Shown here: positions 13,691 through 24,702 of the stretch, one piece after another
Layout of the letters: the number at the start of each line of letters is the position of its first letter
How positions within the stretch are numbered: position 1 is the first letter of the stretch
DNA from: Rhyacichthys aspro
Lineage: Eukaryota; Chordata; Actinopteri; Gobiiformes; Rhyacichthyidae
Direction: 5' to 3'
NCBI GenBank assembly: GCA_036850595.1
Contig: CM072159.1
Location: forward strand, 5,049,978-5,113,977
DNA: 64,000 bases
Program-made: the position numbers and the translations under genes
The notes under the pieces: model-generated
Databases searched by the model: none
Told to the model about the DNA's origin: nothing
What the model saw: only the letters and a program-made list of their open reading frames with translations

Positions 13691-14591
13691 ATTTATCGAA
13701 AAGTTGTAATGTAAACACAATATAAAAGCACATGGATGAAAGCATATGCACTGGAGTGACATGGTGTGTCTGGTCTGATAAAGGTATAATGGCTTGAAGC
13801 TATTATGGAAGTAGCTATAATGGTTAGAAAGGTTAGTAAGAATAGTTAAAATAGGTTATAAAGATATACAGATTTTATTTGAGCATGCTTACCTTCCAGA
13901 GAACAGTAAATGTGCATAAAATCATTATTTAGGCACACTGATAACCAAGAAAATACTTCTTATTTAGCCAGGCCAGCCATCTTAATTTTTTTAATTTTGT
14001 ACAGAGAATTGCTCTGGCCCCTCTCAATCCATTTTGGATTATCAGGAGGCGGGCCAGAGAAATTAACGACCTTGTTGGGCTTGGGTGAAGAGCTCAGTGG
14101 CTGGGGCTCCAGATCCACTAGACTTGGCTAAAAAGTTGTATATCTGGGAGGTCAGACTACTTAATACAAGGGCTGGGTTCAAACTAACCTTTGTTTCTTA
14201 CTTTGAACAGCATCAAAAATAGCTCCTTCTAGCCTTCTACAATGCTGCTGTGATCTTCCAGAGCCATAGTGCCTTTACTTTAGATGCTACAAGCAACTAA
14301 TAATTACCAGAGAAAGTCATTTTGTGTTGGCTTTGCCACTATGTAATATGTTGGTTTTGCAAAGTGGCAAAAAATTGACAGGATTAGCGTAGCTTCCATG
14401 TGTTCATGCATGGTGATTCCATGCAAATTAGCCAGAGAGTGTTTTTTGCATATTTTAGGACTTTCTGTAGCATGTATCATCATTCAAAACTAAAACTTCA
14501 AAAAAGTCAATAAACATGAACAGTGTTATTTTTTCAGTGTTTTTGTTTAGTGTTTGCATTGAAAATTGTTTGAACAAACAAACAACTACTA

Positions 14592-15342
14592 CCGTATTTT
14601 CTGGACTATAAGCCGCTACTTTTTCCCCACGCTTTGAACCATGCGGCTTATACAGAGATGCAGCTTTTCTATGAATTTTTCTTCAGCCCTCAGGGGGGCG
14701 CTCTAGCAGGAAGTGCAAAAACGAGACAAACGAGGCAGCGGTAGTGCAAACAAGAAAGCGCCAGTTTTTATTCTTAGCACATGCAACCCAAGACGCACAA
14801 CAGCAAAATACGGTAATATTTTTACACCCTCACCCCCTCATAATGGAAAACAAATGAAGTGACAGTGGTTTGGTGTTCAGTAGTTTCAATGCTCAGGAGG
14901 AAGATGAATAGTGACTTGTGGTTTCAGTGACGGGAGAATGAAGCGACTTTAATAGTTGCGCAGTTGCGCTTTAACAGTGCGCAGGAAGAAAAAGTGACAG
15001 TGGTTTGGTGTTCAGTGGTTTCAGTACGCAGGAGGAAGAAAAATAAAGCAACTTGGTTTTAGTGCACAGGAGGAAGATGAATAAAACCATCAATGACTTT
15101 TCTGTTTTGTTTGATCAGCGCTTTTACTGCCGTGTTACAGGCACTGTTCGGAAACAATCAGTTCAGGTATATGAATAAACACTTATGGTACAAAATCTTT
15201 CTATGTAAATATCTTATTTCTCAGCCTGGATATCGGCGGCTTATAGTCCGGTGCGGCTTATATGTGACAAAATATATATTTCTATTAAATTTTAGTGTGT
15301 GCGGCTTATATTTAGGTGCGCTCTATAGTCCGGAAAATACGG
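14592..15342. mobile_element. 751-bp TA-flanked MITE, present in copy 1 only
   Basis: The left end reads CCGTATTTTCTGGACTATA. The right end, reversed, reads CCGTATTTTCCGGACTATA, giving near-perfect inverted repeats of about 20 bp. A TA lies on each side (14590-14591 and 15343-15344). The equivalent site in copy 2 has a single TA at 57697-57698 and no element, so both boundaries are exact. A TA duplication and no transposase frame point to a non-autonomous Tc1/mariner-type element. Repeated GCGGCTTATA words sit near both ends, and the middle (about 14860-15080) has imperfect internal repeats around 'cagtggtttggtgttcagt' and 'caggaggaag'. Confidence 0.9.
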
Positions 15343-16719
15343 TATTTAATAGTAATCATAATGAAGATAAAGTCACTTGATAGACAGTAAAAGGGTGACC
15401 TCCTCATCTTACAAACCCTTGGAGCTGCTTTCCTTGCCCCTTTTATCATAGGTAGGTAGTTAATTACCTGTAGCAATCAAAAAGCACCTGTGGCTGGAGG
15501 TGGACAAGAAAAGTGAAAAGGCTTTAAAAAAAAAAAAAGTAAGCATTGATGTTTGTGGTCCTGTGGGTTCAAGTTTACTTTATTCTCAGTCAAAAGTCTG
15601 GAATATGTCAGACTCTGGATTAATAAGATACATTACAGATTTCCATGTGTCTTGGCGGAGAGTGTGAAAGCTGTATAAATCATTATCTTTTGATCTTGTG
15701 CATCATTTGGTTCAGTGTTCACCAAATATCTGCAAAAGCTACAAAGAGCCTCCAAAGCAGGATAATAAAATATGAAATGTGGTGAACATGCAAAGCCTTA
15801 ATGACTGAGGAAAAACTTCATGATAGAGAACGGTGGCATAGTAGTATTAGCCTAATGTTAAACAAAATGCTATATTATACAAATAGAAGCGCACATCAAA
15901 ACACATTCCGCTCATAAATGTCATTACACCAAAAGTACTTTCCAAAGGTCAAACATTATGCTATATTTTTAGTGTCCCTCTTTTGTCAGGTGCGCTCCAG
16001 TGATTGATGAGACTGATACTAACAAAAACAGGCACAACAAAAACAATGTAGTAGTCGCCTGTGTGCCATGTGCTTGGAAAGTCTGCCAATCTCTAAGACC
16101 CACATAACAGGCATACTCTAAGAGCTACTGTCAGTGTAACTCAAGCAGGAAATGATTTAACAATGCACTTGTGTTGTTTTATGTGTGCTGTATTCACACT
16201 CAGTTTCTTTCTATATATGAGTTCCATACTGAAAAATGTCAGTTCAAGTGAGGGAAATAGTTGAAAACAGGCAGACATAAGTTGGTTTTCTAGAGCTGTA
16301 GTTCTCACAGACTGGTTAAGGGACCAGAATGGGTCACAGGACACTTTATTTGGGCCCCCCCCCAAAAAAAACTTACCTAAACTTAACTCAAAAAATCTAG
16401 AAAATGAATGTCCACAGGTCTTTTGAAATTTGGTTCCCCCTGAACAAAAAGAATCTTAATGAAACAAATAATCTTCATAAAAATCCTACATTGTCTTCTG
16501 TGCATCGTGTAAAATCCTGTAGTCGATACTTGGGGGAAAAAAGTATGTCAGATTTGCATAATCACTTTAAAATATGCAAAGCTCCATCAAACCCAAGGGA
16601 AGAAGCCATTTTAGTTCTGTTATTTCCTGTTCCTACAACTGCCCAGAGTAGAGCTCTGAGCACTACTGGAGAAGCACACTCGTGGTTCTTTTTAGGCACA
16701 CAGTCTTGTATGAGGGTTT

Positions 16720-16930
16720 TGAGCATTTATAAACTAAATAGAAATAATGATAGGAGCTTTTTCCACTGTGTTTGTTCATAGATTGCACTATGTCCCTGCA
16801 GGGCTACCAGAGATGATCAGTTGTTTTAAAAGGGACACCTCACCTTTAATTGACTTACTTTTAATGAAAACTAGAACAAAAACTCATCTAATTGGACCAG
16901 TCTAATCTTACTTAACATTCCTCTTTTAAA
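16720..16930. repeat. Dispersed repeat shared with 21280-21420
   Basis: 'gagcatttataaactaaat' and 'tgtccctgcagggctacc' here match 'gaacatttatgaactaaat' and 'tgtccctgcggggctacc' at about 21280-21385, in the same order and with similar spacing. This indicates two divergent copies of one dispersed repeat of unknown family. It is also present in copy 2 at about 62335-62545. Confidence 0.5.
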
Positions 16931-19095
16931 TCATAGCTAGAATAGTAGTTAGAGGGAGTTGACACCACCAATCATTTTCGGTATGGTCTGTGTATAAGTT
17001 TCACAGTTCAGCTTGATGGACTGTGAAGTTAAGACTGATTCTTCATCTTAGCTTGACATAGCTTTATTGCAAGTAGTTAGTGCTACATTTGTATGTTCTG
17101 CCAGGATTCCCCGAGCTCAAAGACACACTGTCTGGGAAAACAGCAATCATGAATTACACACCCACATATCTAACTTTGGAAGATACCTGCTCGATTACAG
17201 CCAGAGATAACATTGTTGGACCTGGACGGAGGGATAACTTCGACTTAGATAAATCTTACAAAGCCTTGAGGCCATGTTAGTTGTAGTTTTTATCAATGTG
17301 TTTGGAGAAAGAACACAGCATCTCACTGGCGTTTGGATGTGCAGATGGCATGTGCTCTTCCCAGGCCAAGCCCTCAGAGGCTCCACGGTAATCTATCTGC
17401 CCCGTGTTATCTTTCTGTTTGTCTTAAGAAGCCGCCAATAGAAAAATCAAACACATTTCTGCCCTGTTCCTGTCACTTTATGTTTTGATTTCATTATGAG
17501 CTTGAATTTCAGTCGTGAGAAACCGCGGGGCTACGTTGAGGTCAAGTGTATAAAAAAGTGTCACATATTTTCACAACCTAGTGCACTAAGTTTGAACAGT
17601 TTGGACAAGTTGGAGAAGTGTTGACTCAATCTCAACATTTTTGGCTGCCTGTGCCGAAAAAAAAAAAATCAATTTAACATGCTGTATTCACAGGAAGGGT
17701 ACAGAGACTGCTTTTGTTCATGAGCTGAGTTTAATTGCACTTGATCAACATTAAACCAGGTAAGTGTATGTGGCATCGAAATCCATGATAAGATAGTGCT
17801 TAGCCTGGATTGTTAGAAGACAGACATGCCACACTGAAAGTGGTACAAGACAAAGTGTAACAGGCAGGTTTTCCATCTGTCACACTCATAAAAAGACGAT
17901 GACGCAGCAGATGTTGTAATTGGTGCTTAAGACTGATAAGGTTTCTATAAATATTCTTTATCTCCTGTTCCTTTCTCACACCTGCCATTTTTTGCCATTT
18001 CCTCGTCCTCTGTTTTGTTGTCGAAGATAGACACATCTCACATTTCATTTGTTCTGGCAATTCGCCTCTGGCTCCAAAAGCTATTGAGGCAGATAGACAT
18101 GTTTGTAACGGGCCAATCACAACAGTTTATCTGATAAGGGGTTGGGTCCATAATGATGACTGACAAAGGAGCATTAACATCATTTTGTAAACAGGTGATA
18201 AGTACTGATGACATGGTTTGTTGCTGTGTAATCATACAACAAGCTTTTCAGTCTAAGAATGTGAAACTGTCATCTGTTTACATTTTTTCCTTGCTCAGTG
18301 TACGTCACTGAGCACTTGGGTTTTGAGCCTTTCGATAAATCCAATTAAATCAGCAATTTATTAAAGTTACTTGCATTCAATTGCACACTTTTTATTGATC
18401 AACAAAGCGGAATTTCAGGATCCTGTTCAAATCTCATCACATAACTCTACCATCAGCTGAGGTGTTGTGTAGCCTAGCAGGGGATGACTCCTGTGGTGCA
18501 CCATCCTGAAACTTATGGATCTGAGGTGTCTATACTGGCAGCTCTTGGTTGCTTTGTTCCAGCATATATTGATGCAGCCTTTATAGCAGTACAATTATTG
18601 TATCAAATGACAAAGTTCCAAAAGGTAATTTACACAACACCCAAGTGTTAACAGAAAAGGATAATAGTTATTTATAGATATTTTACTTAAAATAAACCTA
18701 GAGTCATTATGCGTTGTTCAGTTTACATTACAATTACCTATCTTTGACCTACATTTACAGTTTTACCTTTTTCTCTCCAACCAAACAATGCTCGATATTA
18801 TTTCAGTCTGCAGAGAATGTAACACACTGGTGCAATCGGGCAGAAATATTCACTGCCTGTTTGTGCTACAAATATAACACATTTTCAAGCTGTGATGCAG
18901 CTTCTTATTTCTGGTACAAATGCACATTTGGTGTCTTAATGTGTCTGCACAGACAAACAACACATGTTAACTCGGATAGAGATCCAAACCATTTGTGCAT
19001 TTGGACTATTTCTGGAAACATGCAGATGCACTCCAACTCAGCCAAGGGGCCAGAACAATTACATAATTTGTTTCTGTTTCTGTGTTTATTTCTAG

Positions 19096-19184
19096 AGTAA
19101 ACGGCCGGAGAATGGGGTGATGAGGACTCGCCTCTGTTGACCTCAATGCAGACAACCAGTGATGGCAACAGCATCCCCTCGAAA
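19096..19184 (+). CDS. htr4: htr4 exon with start codon
   Basis: This exon supplies the start of the serotonin receptor 4 protein. A pyrimidine-rich acceptor ends in CTAG at 19095, and the donor GTGAGT begins at 19185. Three ATGs precede or overlap the chosen one. The ATG at 19162-19164 gives 23 coding bases, which is exactly the phase needed: the next exon supplies one base to complete residue 8. The resulting start is MATASPRN, with a purine at -3 and G at +4. The ATG at 19146 would run into a TGA shortly after the junction, and two earlier ATGs open very short frames that stop within the exon, so these are upstream ORFs. The start is inferred from phase and not from homology, since the extreme N terminus of this receptor is poorly conserved. 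Confidence 0.72.
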
Positions 19185-19561
19185 GTGAGTTCACAATAGT
19201 TCCTTCAACAACAAACAAAAAGCAAATCTATAGTCTCTAAAAAAATATAAATAGGGCATGTTCTCGAACTCTATATATGTTCTTAAACTACATTTTGGGA
19301 AAGTCACATGATTGAAAACAATAACACATTTGTCAATCAAATACAGCTTCTCCAGAGGCTGCTATCTAATAAGGAAGGACATGATTAGGATACTACAAGC
19401 TCAGACAATTAGGATTACACAACACTGCATAAATTTCAGTGTAGAATGGACTACAGTACGGTGCTGAAAAAACCTGAGAATGTATCTTGAAAGAGTTTTA
19501 CACTAGACAATGTGAATATGTGAAAACATGAATCTGTTCGCTAACCACAAGCTTTTTGCAG
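19185..19561 (+). other. htr4: htr4 intron
   Basis: 377-bp intron with GTGAGT donor and a 'ctttttgcag' acceptor. Nothing else recognised. Confidence 0.75.
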
Positions 19562-19726
19562 TTTGTTGGATGACATATTAGAGACAGAAGAACAAGGGGG
19601 CCAGCAGGAGTTCCTGAGATCTGTGGAGAAGATTGTTCTCACTGTCTTTCTGTCAATCATCATTATAATGACAGTGTTTGGAAACCTGCTGGTAATGGTC
19701 GCTCTCTGCAAAGACAGGCATCTACG
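19562..19726 (+). CDS. htr4: htr4 exon: N terminus and TM1
   Basis: Encodes residues 8-63: an acidic, Gln-rich extracellular segment, then VEKIVLTVFLSIIIIMTVFG and the class A TM1 signature GNLLVMVAL, closely matching the human 5-HT4 receptor. 165 bp long; it starts with the last base of residue 8 and ends with the first two bases of Arg63 (CG|A). The donor is GTGAGC. There is no usable ATG before TM1 in the exon, which is why an upstream start exon is required. Confidence 0.95.
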
Positions 19727-20419
19727 GTGAGCCCTTCAAATATTAATACAACTGTTGAAATTGCAATTATTATCAGAAAACAATTTGTCTGTTTCCTATT
19801 TATTGGAAACCATACATATTTTTGTTTACTGTACACTGAGTGTTTTATGAGACACACCTCTGTAGTGCTCTTATAGAACCTTTGTAAAGCTCGCTCCACG
19901 CAATACAATACAATTTACTATGTTTGCTTTGAAAAGAAGTTGACTTAGCTTATATAATGTCAGGTCATAGTGACACAAGGCTAGGTTTGAAGTGTTTTAT
20001 TTACACTGCCAACACATATCTTCCTGTGAGTCATTCTAGGAAAGGACCACAATAAAAAGACAGTATTGTTTCAGACTGTAAAACTGTCATGAGTCAGCAC
20101 ATGTGCAGCTTATGTGCAGCTGGTTGAGTGTGATATAAAGTCTCACTCCATTGTTCCACTGCAATTCAGGAACATGTTAAACTTTGAAGCACAATGCTGT
20201 TAATAAATAATCACTGACAACAATAGCAGATGTAGTGTAGTAAGGGGAAGACAGATGAAATGTGAAACTAATGATTAAATGTCTAAGCACTCATATTACA
20301 GAACATGCTCTCTGACCAAACATTTGTCAACATGTTTTTTGGTTTTTTTTATCAGCACCATAAAGAAGTAATCCCGACTCATAATATTCACAGATTTCAC
20401 AGATTATTTCTTCTTTCAG
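19727..20419 (+). other. htr4: htr4 intron
   Basis: 693-bp intron between the TM1 and TM2 exons, ending in a strong 'ttcttctttcag' acceptor. No repeat or RNA gene recognised. Confidence 0.9.
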
Positions 20420-20620
20420 AAAAAAGAAGACCAACTACTTCATAGTGTCGCTGGCATTCGCTGACCTGCTGGTTGCACTAGTCGTGATGCCCTTTGCTGC
20501 GATTGAGCTAACCACTGGCGAGTGGCACTATGGAGAGATCTTCTGCCTGGTCCGGACATCCTTGGACGTCCTGTTAACTACAGCATCTATCCTGCACCTC
20601 TGCTGCATAGCATTAGACAG
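20420..20620 (+). CDS. htr4: htr4 exon: TM2 and TM3
   Basis: Encodes residues 63-130. It has KTNYFIVSLAFADLL with the conserved TM2 Asp (Asp78), the TM3 disulfide Cys105 in EIFCLVRTS, and Asp112 (position 3.32) in SLDVLLTTAS, which in aminergic receptors binds the ligand amine. The exon ends inside the DRY motif: Asp129 plus the first two bases of Arg130 (AG|G). 201 bp, in phase with both neighbours. The donor GTCGGT is weaker than the others (C at +3). Near-identity to mammalian HTR4 over this exon makes the assignment secure against other 5-HT receptors. Confidence 0.97.
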
Positions 20621-21823
20621 GTCGGTGTGTACTTAAAAGAGCAAAATGTTGTAATATATAGTAATCCATAATGACACCAAAATAGCATTCGTTGCATTTA
20701 TGTGTCCTGGGAAATTAGACCTTTAAAGCTCTTTAGAACATAGTAGAAGTTCCTTTACTTCCTTCTGCGACCTCCCTGTGCAGACAGACAGAAATTGTAA
20801 CACACTCATGTTTCTTTTTAAGCATAGATTTACACTTTTTTAACAAGTAAATGCATGCTCTGGTTCCCAAACCTAGATACAGAAAAATAACTTAAACTAA
20901 AATTGGTTCCCATTCCAAAACAAATAATTGTTGTTTTCTAGCCTTATTAAACTGTTGTTTTTACCAAACTTTGCTAAAAATGGCATTATGGCCCTCATAC
21001 TGAATATTTAGAACAGACCATTGTCTTCTTCGATAAACCGTCCTTTTATCATCCGCAGTCAACAGTTACACGATCTGACACAAATAAAACTTATACTATA
21101 GCCCACAAATAGTCTATGGGCTGTGCCATGCTGCCGGATGTTGTTTACATCCACAGTGTGTTGATCAGCTCCTTCCGTTGATGACGTAAAGCTGTGAAAT
21201 GTTACCCAGTTTGGAATGGAAACCAGCCAATGCCAGAACCATAACCGATGTGAAATGTTTACTTCTTGCATGAAAGCATGGAACATTTATGAACTAAATC
21301 GATTTAATTTGTGAGGATCAGACCTATTTCTACTGTACTAATATTTGGTTCACAGACAATAGCATGTCCCTGCGGGGCTACCGTAGATCGTATAATCTTA
21401 AAAGGAGTTAGGCGTGGAACTGCAATTTTGAATTTGCAATTTGGATGCTGTTAGATGCCACTAACCCTTGATACAAAGTCTGTTTTTTTTTTCAGTCAGA
21501 TCTCATTGTCAATTCTATGGATTCGGATGGATATTAAGATCTATTAAATATAATTATGAATAATTGATACAAAATTGTAACACTACTTGAATCAGTTTAG
21601 AAAGAGATGTTTTTGATTCAGCCCTTGTGCAATATGAGATGAACTGAGTAAAAGAACTGGTTTGCATTATGAGAAATTAACAATTTAATAAGTCAGATCA
21701 GTATTTAAAACATGTATAAATGTAATAAGTACATTAGACATTACAAGGTAGTAAGCTATCCCTTTTGAATAGTTCCAAAGGTAATTTTCATGTCTTTGTG
21801 TGTACATATGTTTATTGTTCCAG
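20621..21823 (+). other. htr4: htr4 intron
   Basis: 1203-bp intron. Part of it (about 21280-21420) is a divergent copy of the dispersed repeat also seen at 16720-16930. Acceptor 'tttattgttccag'. Confidence 0.9.
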
Positions 21824-21977
21824 GTATTATGCCATCTGCTGCCAGCCACTGGTCTACAGACACAAGATGACCCCTGTCCGAGTGGCTGTGATGCTTAGCG
21901 GCTGCTGGCTCATTCCCACTTTCATCTCCTTCCTACCCATCATGCAAAGCTGGAACGCCATTGGCATTGAGGACATA
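21824..21977 (+). CDS. htr4: htr4 exon: ICL2 and TM4
   Basis: Encodes residues 130-181. It completes DRYYAICCQPLVY, then HKMTPVRVAVMLSGCW and IPTFISFLPIMQSWNAIGIE, covering the second intracellular loop, TM4 and the start of the second extracellular loop. 154 bp: one base completes Arg130 and the exon ends in phase 0 after GAC ATA, before donor GTGAGT. The order and sequence match mammalian HTR4. Confidence 0.96.
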
Positions 21978-24037
21978 GTGAGTAACTCAACCAGTAATCC
22001 AAAGTGGGTGCCACTTAAATGAACACACAAAAGACAATTATTAAAATGTCCCTGATACACATCAACAGGAAAACATAATGCATCAGAGAAGGGATTTGAT
22101 GTACCTCTTTTAAAGTCCCCAAGACAGAGATGTACTGTTTGCCTAGACCAAAGCCACATAGACCTTTCCAGTCTAATATTGTCTGCTTTTAATAACATTT
22201 CCAATCCTTCAACAATGACACAGTAATGCAGTGATCACAAAACAATTTCAGTCCCAGTGGAGGCTCTCTAGCTTCAAGCAACGACGGCACTTGAACAAGA
22301 ATTTTCGTCTGCTTTGAATGCGTTTCGGCGTCGTGTTATTTCAGAGGGTAAGACACCCAGGGGCAGACGAGGACAGACAAATTTATTTGGCCAGACTCAA
22401 TGAAATTCAAAAACGCTGCCCAAAAACAATATTATTTGAAAAGGATGTTGTTACCTAACACAGGTGAGTGGTAAGAAAAACAATAAGATGCCATTCATGT
22501 ATCATGTATGCATTCTATTTTATACCTCTATAGAAACATGGCACTGGTGGCGTACGATGAACACAATTAAGAGCTATGGTGTCCTCTATGAATTACTGTA
22601 ATATGTCTGGGGCATGACTCTAAGCTAACCTTATTATAATGCCATAGACTCCATTAATCACATGGAGACAATATAAGCATCACAGACAGAGGCTTCAGAA
22701 GCTTCCTGTGCGTCAAGCCTTTTCACTAAAGAGCATGCTGCGTTTTATCAAACACCATCATGGAAACTACAGCGATCTCTGTCCAATCACTGTTAGAGAC
22801 AAACCTTTAATTTATTTAATCATTATAACTATATTTCAGAATTACAAAATGTTTTCATATTTAATGACATTTAGTAACAGAAAAAATGGCACAAAAAGCA
22901 TAACATAAAAAATTCTGTTACTTTAGTATACACTGACAAACAGGCCTCAGTTGCATGACACAAAGCACCAGTTGTATTGACCTTTGTTTGTCTTGGAAGT
23001 AGGAGTATTATCTTAGATCTGGCTCACACTACAGGAATTAAACATTTTACCTGATTTTCAAGTTTGGTTGCTGTGTCTCCATGCACAGACTACTTGATAT
23101 TAAACACTACACTGCACAGACTACAAAAGTTTTATACGACTTTTGAGATGACAGTGGCCGACAGAATAACTACCTCTTGTGCTTTTTTGTTGTTGTTCAA
23201 ACAGCAGCAGTGTAGTGGGGCAAAGTGCCATTTTAGAGCGCTTTTATGCTCACTATTTGGTGCTGACTTTGGGATAAGAGAGGATTTTACTGTGGAGAAC
23301 TAGGAACATTAAATAAGAATCAAATAGTCCCTGCCTCTTCTCCTTAATGATCAGTATCAGATCTTTGGGATAACTTTATAAAGTCACTTGTATATTAAAC
23401 ATAAATCCACCGCCTTTTAGTTCTCAAGCACTGGACAAGTCTCTGTGTCTCGCCAGGTCCCTCTCTGCATCTAGCCACATGTCATTTCTTTTGTTTCTTT
23501 TGTTAAGATAATAAATTGGGATGGGCCAACACATTAAAACCATATGTTCTCCGAGGACAAAGTGCTATTGTTTAAAGAGATTTATGGATAACTCATGTCT
23601 ATCGTTCCAGTTGAGTAATATTGTTTTTTAGCAATTGTTAATTATATTAGTGTGACTGGGTATGTTGACTGTGGAGATGACACCACGGAGTGCATTATAG
23701 GGCAAACTGGGAGGCTGAGGCCGAGCATCTCAGATAGCCAGCTCATGACCTCTGACCTAAAGTTGTGCATGTAGGGACAGTGCCAGAGTGCATTGTAGTA
23801 ATCATATTTAGAATTGTGACAGTTTGACCATGTGTTGTTTTGGATAAGGCCCATACAGAAGATCATCAGGGTTCTATTGTAGCTGTAGTTAAAGTACTGC
23901 ATTGAAACAGTTACAAATACATATACAAGGTCAAGTGTTTTTGGTGTGCTCTTGCTTTCAGTCTTTAGATAAACCATCATCTCTATTACTGCTTTTCACC
24001 ACAGATGCCAGTCAAAGTGCTTGTGTTGTTTTTCTAG
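21978..24037 (+). other. htr4: htr4 intron
   Basis: 2060-bp intron with no exon seen. Near its 3' end it carries an antisense LINE fragment (23642-23840). Acceptor 'gttgtttttctag'. Confidence 0.9.
23642..23840 (-). pseudogene. LINE (L1/Tx1-type) ORF2 C-terminal fragment
   Basis: On the minus strand the frame contains NALWHCPYMHNF, then SEVMSWLSEMLGLSLPV and CPIMHSV. The pattern (L-W-x-C-P, then F-x-x-E-V, then L-x-x-x-L-G-x-x-x-P-x-x-P) resembles the segment downstream of the reverse transcriptase in L1-type ORF2 proteins, where Trp often follows the Phe; here that Trp is lost. The sequence upstream is not clearly alignable and no complete element is present. This is an old truncated insertion inside the intron, antisense to htr4. 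Identification rests on motif memory. Confidence 0.5.
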
Positions 24038-24702
24038 ATTGCAGAGCGGCGCGCATTAGCCGGCGGCTCTAATGACACCAGCTGTGTGTTTCTGGTGAAC
24101 CGGCCATACGCTCTGATCTGCTCTGCAGTGGCCTTCTACGTCCCGCTGGCTCTCATGATCCTGGCCTACCAGCGCATTTATGTCACCGCCATGACCCATG
24201 TGCGACAGATCGAGACACTGCACCGCGCCGGCTCTGCTCCTGTTACCGGGACGACTCCTGTCCTCACTGTAAGATCCTCCACCTCCTCAGATCCAGTGGA
24301 CCACTACAGACTGAGGACGACACAAGGCACTCCCTCCTCAGAGCACGTCCCCATGGCGAATAGCCGCATGAGAATAGAAACTAAAGCGGCCAAGACATTA
24401 GCCGTGATTATGGGCTGCTTCTGCTTGTGCTGGGCGCCGTTTTTCATCACCAACATCGTAGACCCTTTCATTCACTACTCGGTGCCCTGGCAGCTCTGGA
24501 CAGCATGGCTCTGGCTAGGCTACATTAACTCAGGGCTCAACCCTTTCCTGTATGCCTTCCTCAACAGAGCTTTCCGGAGGGCTTTTCTTGTTATTCTCTG
24601 CTGTGGGGACGAGCGCTATGCACGGCAGGGCAGCTACTCCTACGGACATACCAACAGGCCATGCTCAGCAGCTTCAGTCAATGGGACGTCCATGGCACTC
24701 AG
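24038..24702 (+). CDS. htr4: htr4 exon: ECL2, TM5-TM7 and cytoplasmic tail
   Basis: Encodes residues 182-402 plus two bases. In order: an extracellular loop with a potential N-glycosylation site NDTS (Asn193) and the disulfide Cys197; TM5 around ICSAVAFYVPLALMILAY; a long third intracellular loop; METKAAKTL-type entry (here IETKAAKTL) to TM6 with CFCLCWAPFF; TM7 with GYINSGLNPFLYAF (NPxxY); helix 8 RAFRRAFLVILCC with likely palmitoylated cysteines. The loop between LHRAG and the RIETK site is roughly 28 residues longer than in the human receptor and Ser/Thr rich. The exon ends NGTSMAL plus AG before donor GTAAAG, matching the point where mammalian alternative C-terminal exons join. Reading through the donor gives Arg then TAA at 24704-24706. 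Confidence 0.96.

Larger units (their letters stand above)
262..18388 (+). repeat. Long direct duplication, copy 1
   Basis: This 18.1-kb block matches 43059-64000 in the same orientation. Anchors: 262 pairs with 43059, the donor after 3310 pairs with the donor after 46410, 5551 pairs with 48683, and 18388 pairs with 64000. By eye there are only a few mismatches per kb in the stretches compared, plus indels in microsatellites and transposons. The indels I identified (+3259, -751, +295 in copy 2) account for nearly all of the length difference of about 2.8 kb. This copy is joined without a gap to the htr4 coding exons that follow. It contains the candidate first exon and most of the first intron of htr4. 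Confidence 0.95.
3311..19095 (+). other. htr4: Presumed first intron of htr4
   Basis: About 15.8 kb without a convincing coding exon. It holds AT microsatellites at 5124-5175 and 6906-6982, a GTT array at 7635-7672, tRNA-derived and SINE remnants, two L2-like tails, a 751-bp MITE, and several non-repetitive stretches that look like possible conserved elements (about 5990-6380, 8540-8760, 12940-13240, 17100-17400). Its status as an intron depends on the exon at 2819-3310 being the first exon. Confidence 0.5.

Noticed and set aside
16404..16781. 125-codon frame present in both copies
   Set aside because: Its apparent conservation only reflects the recent duplication or allelism. It overlaps a dispersed repeat at its end, has no recognisable domain, and shows no exon signals.
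17080..17280. 66-codon frame after a CCAG acceptor-like site, also at 62695-62895
   Set aside because: The first two thirds look exon-like, but no matching donor or known protein family was found and it would not fit the htr4 N terminus. A regulatory element seems more likely than a coding exon.
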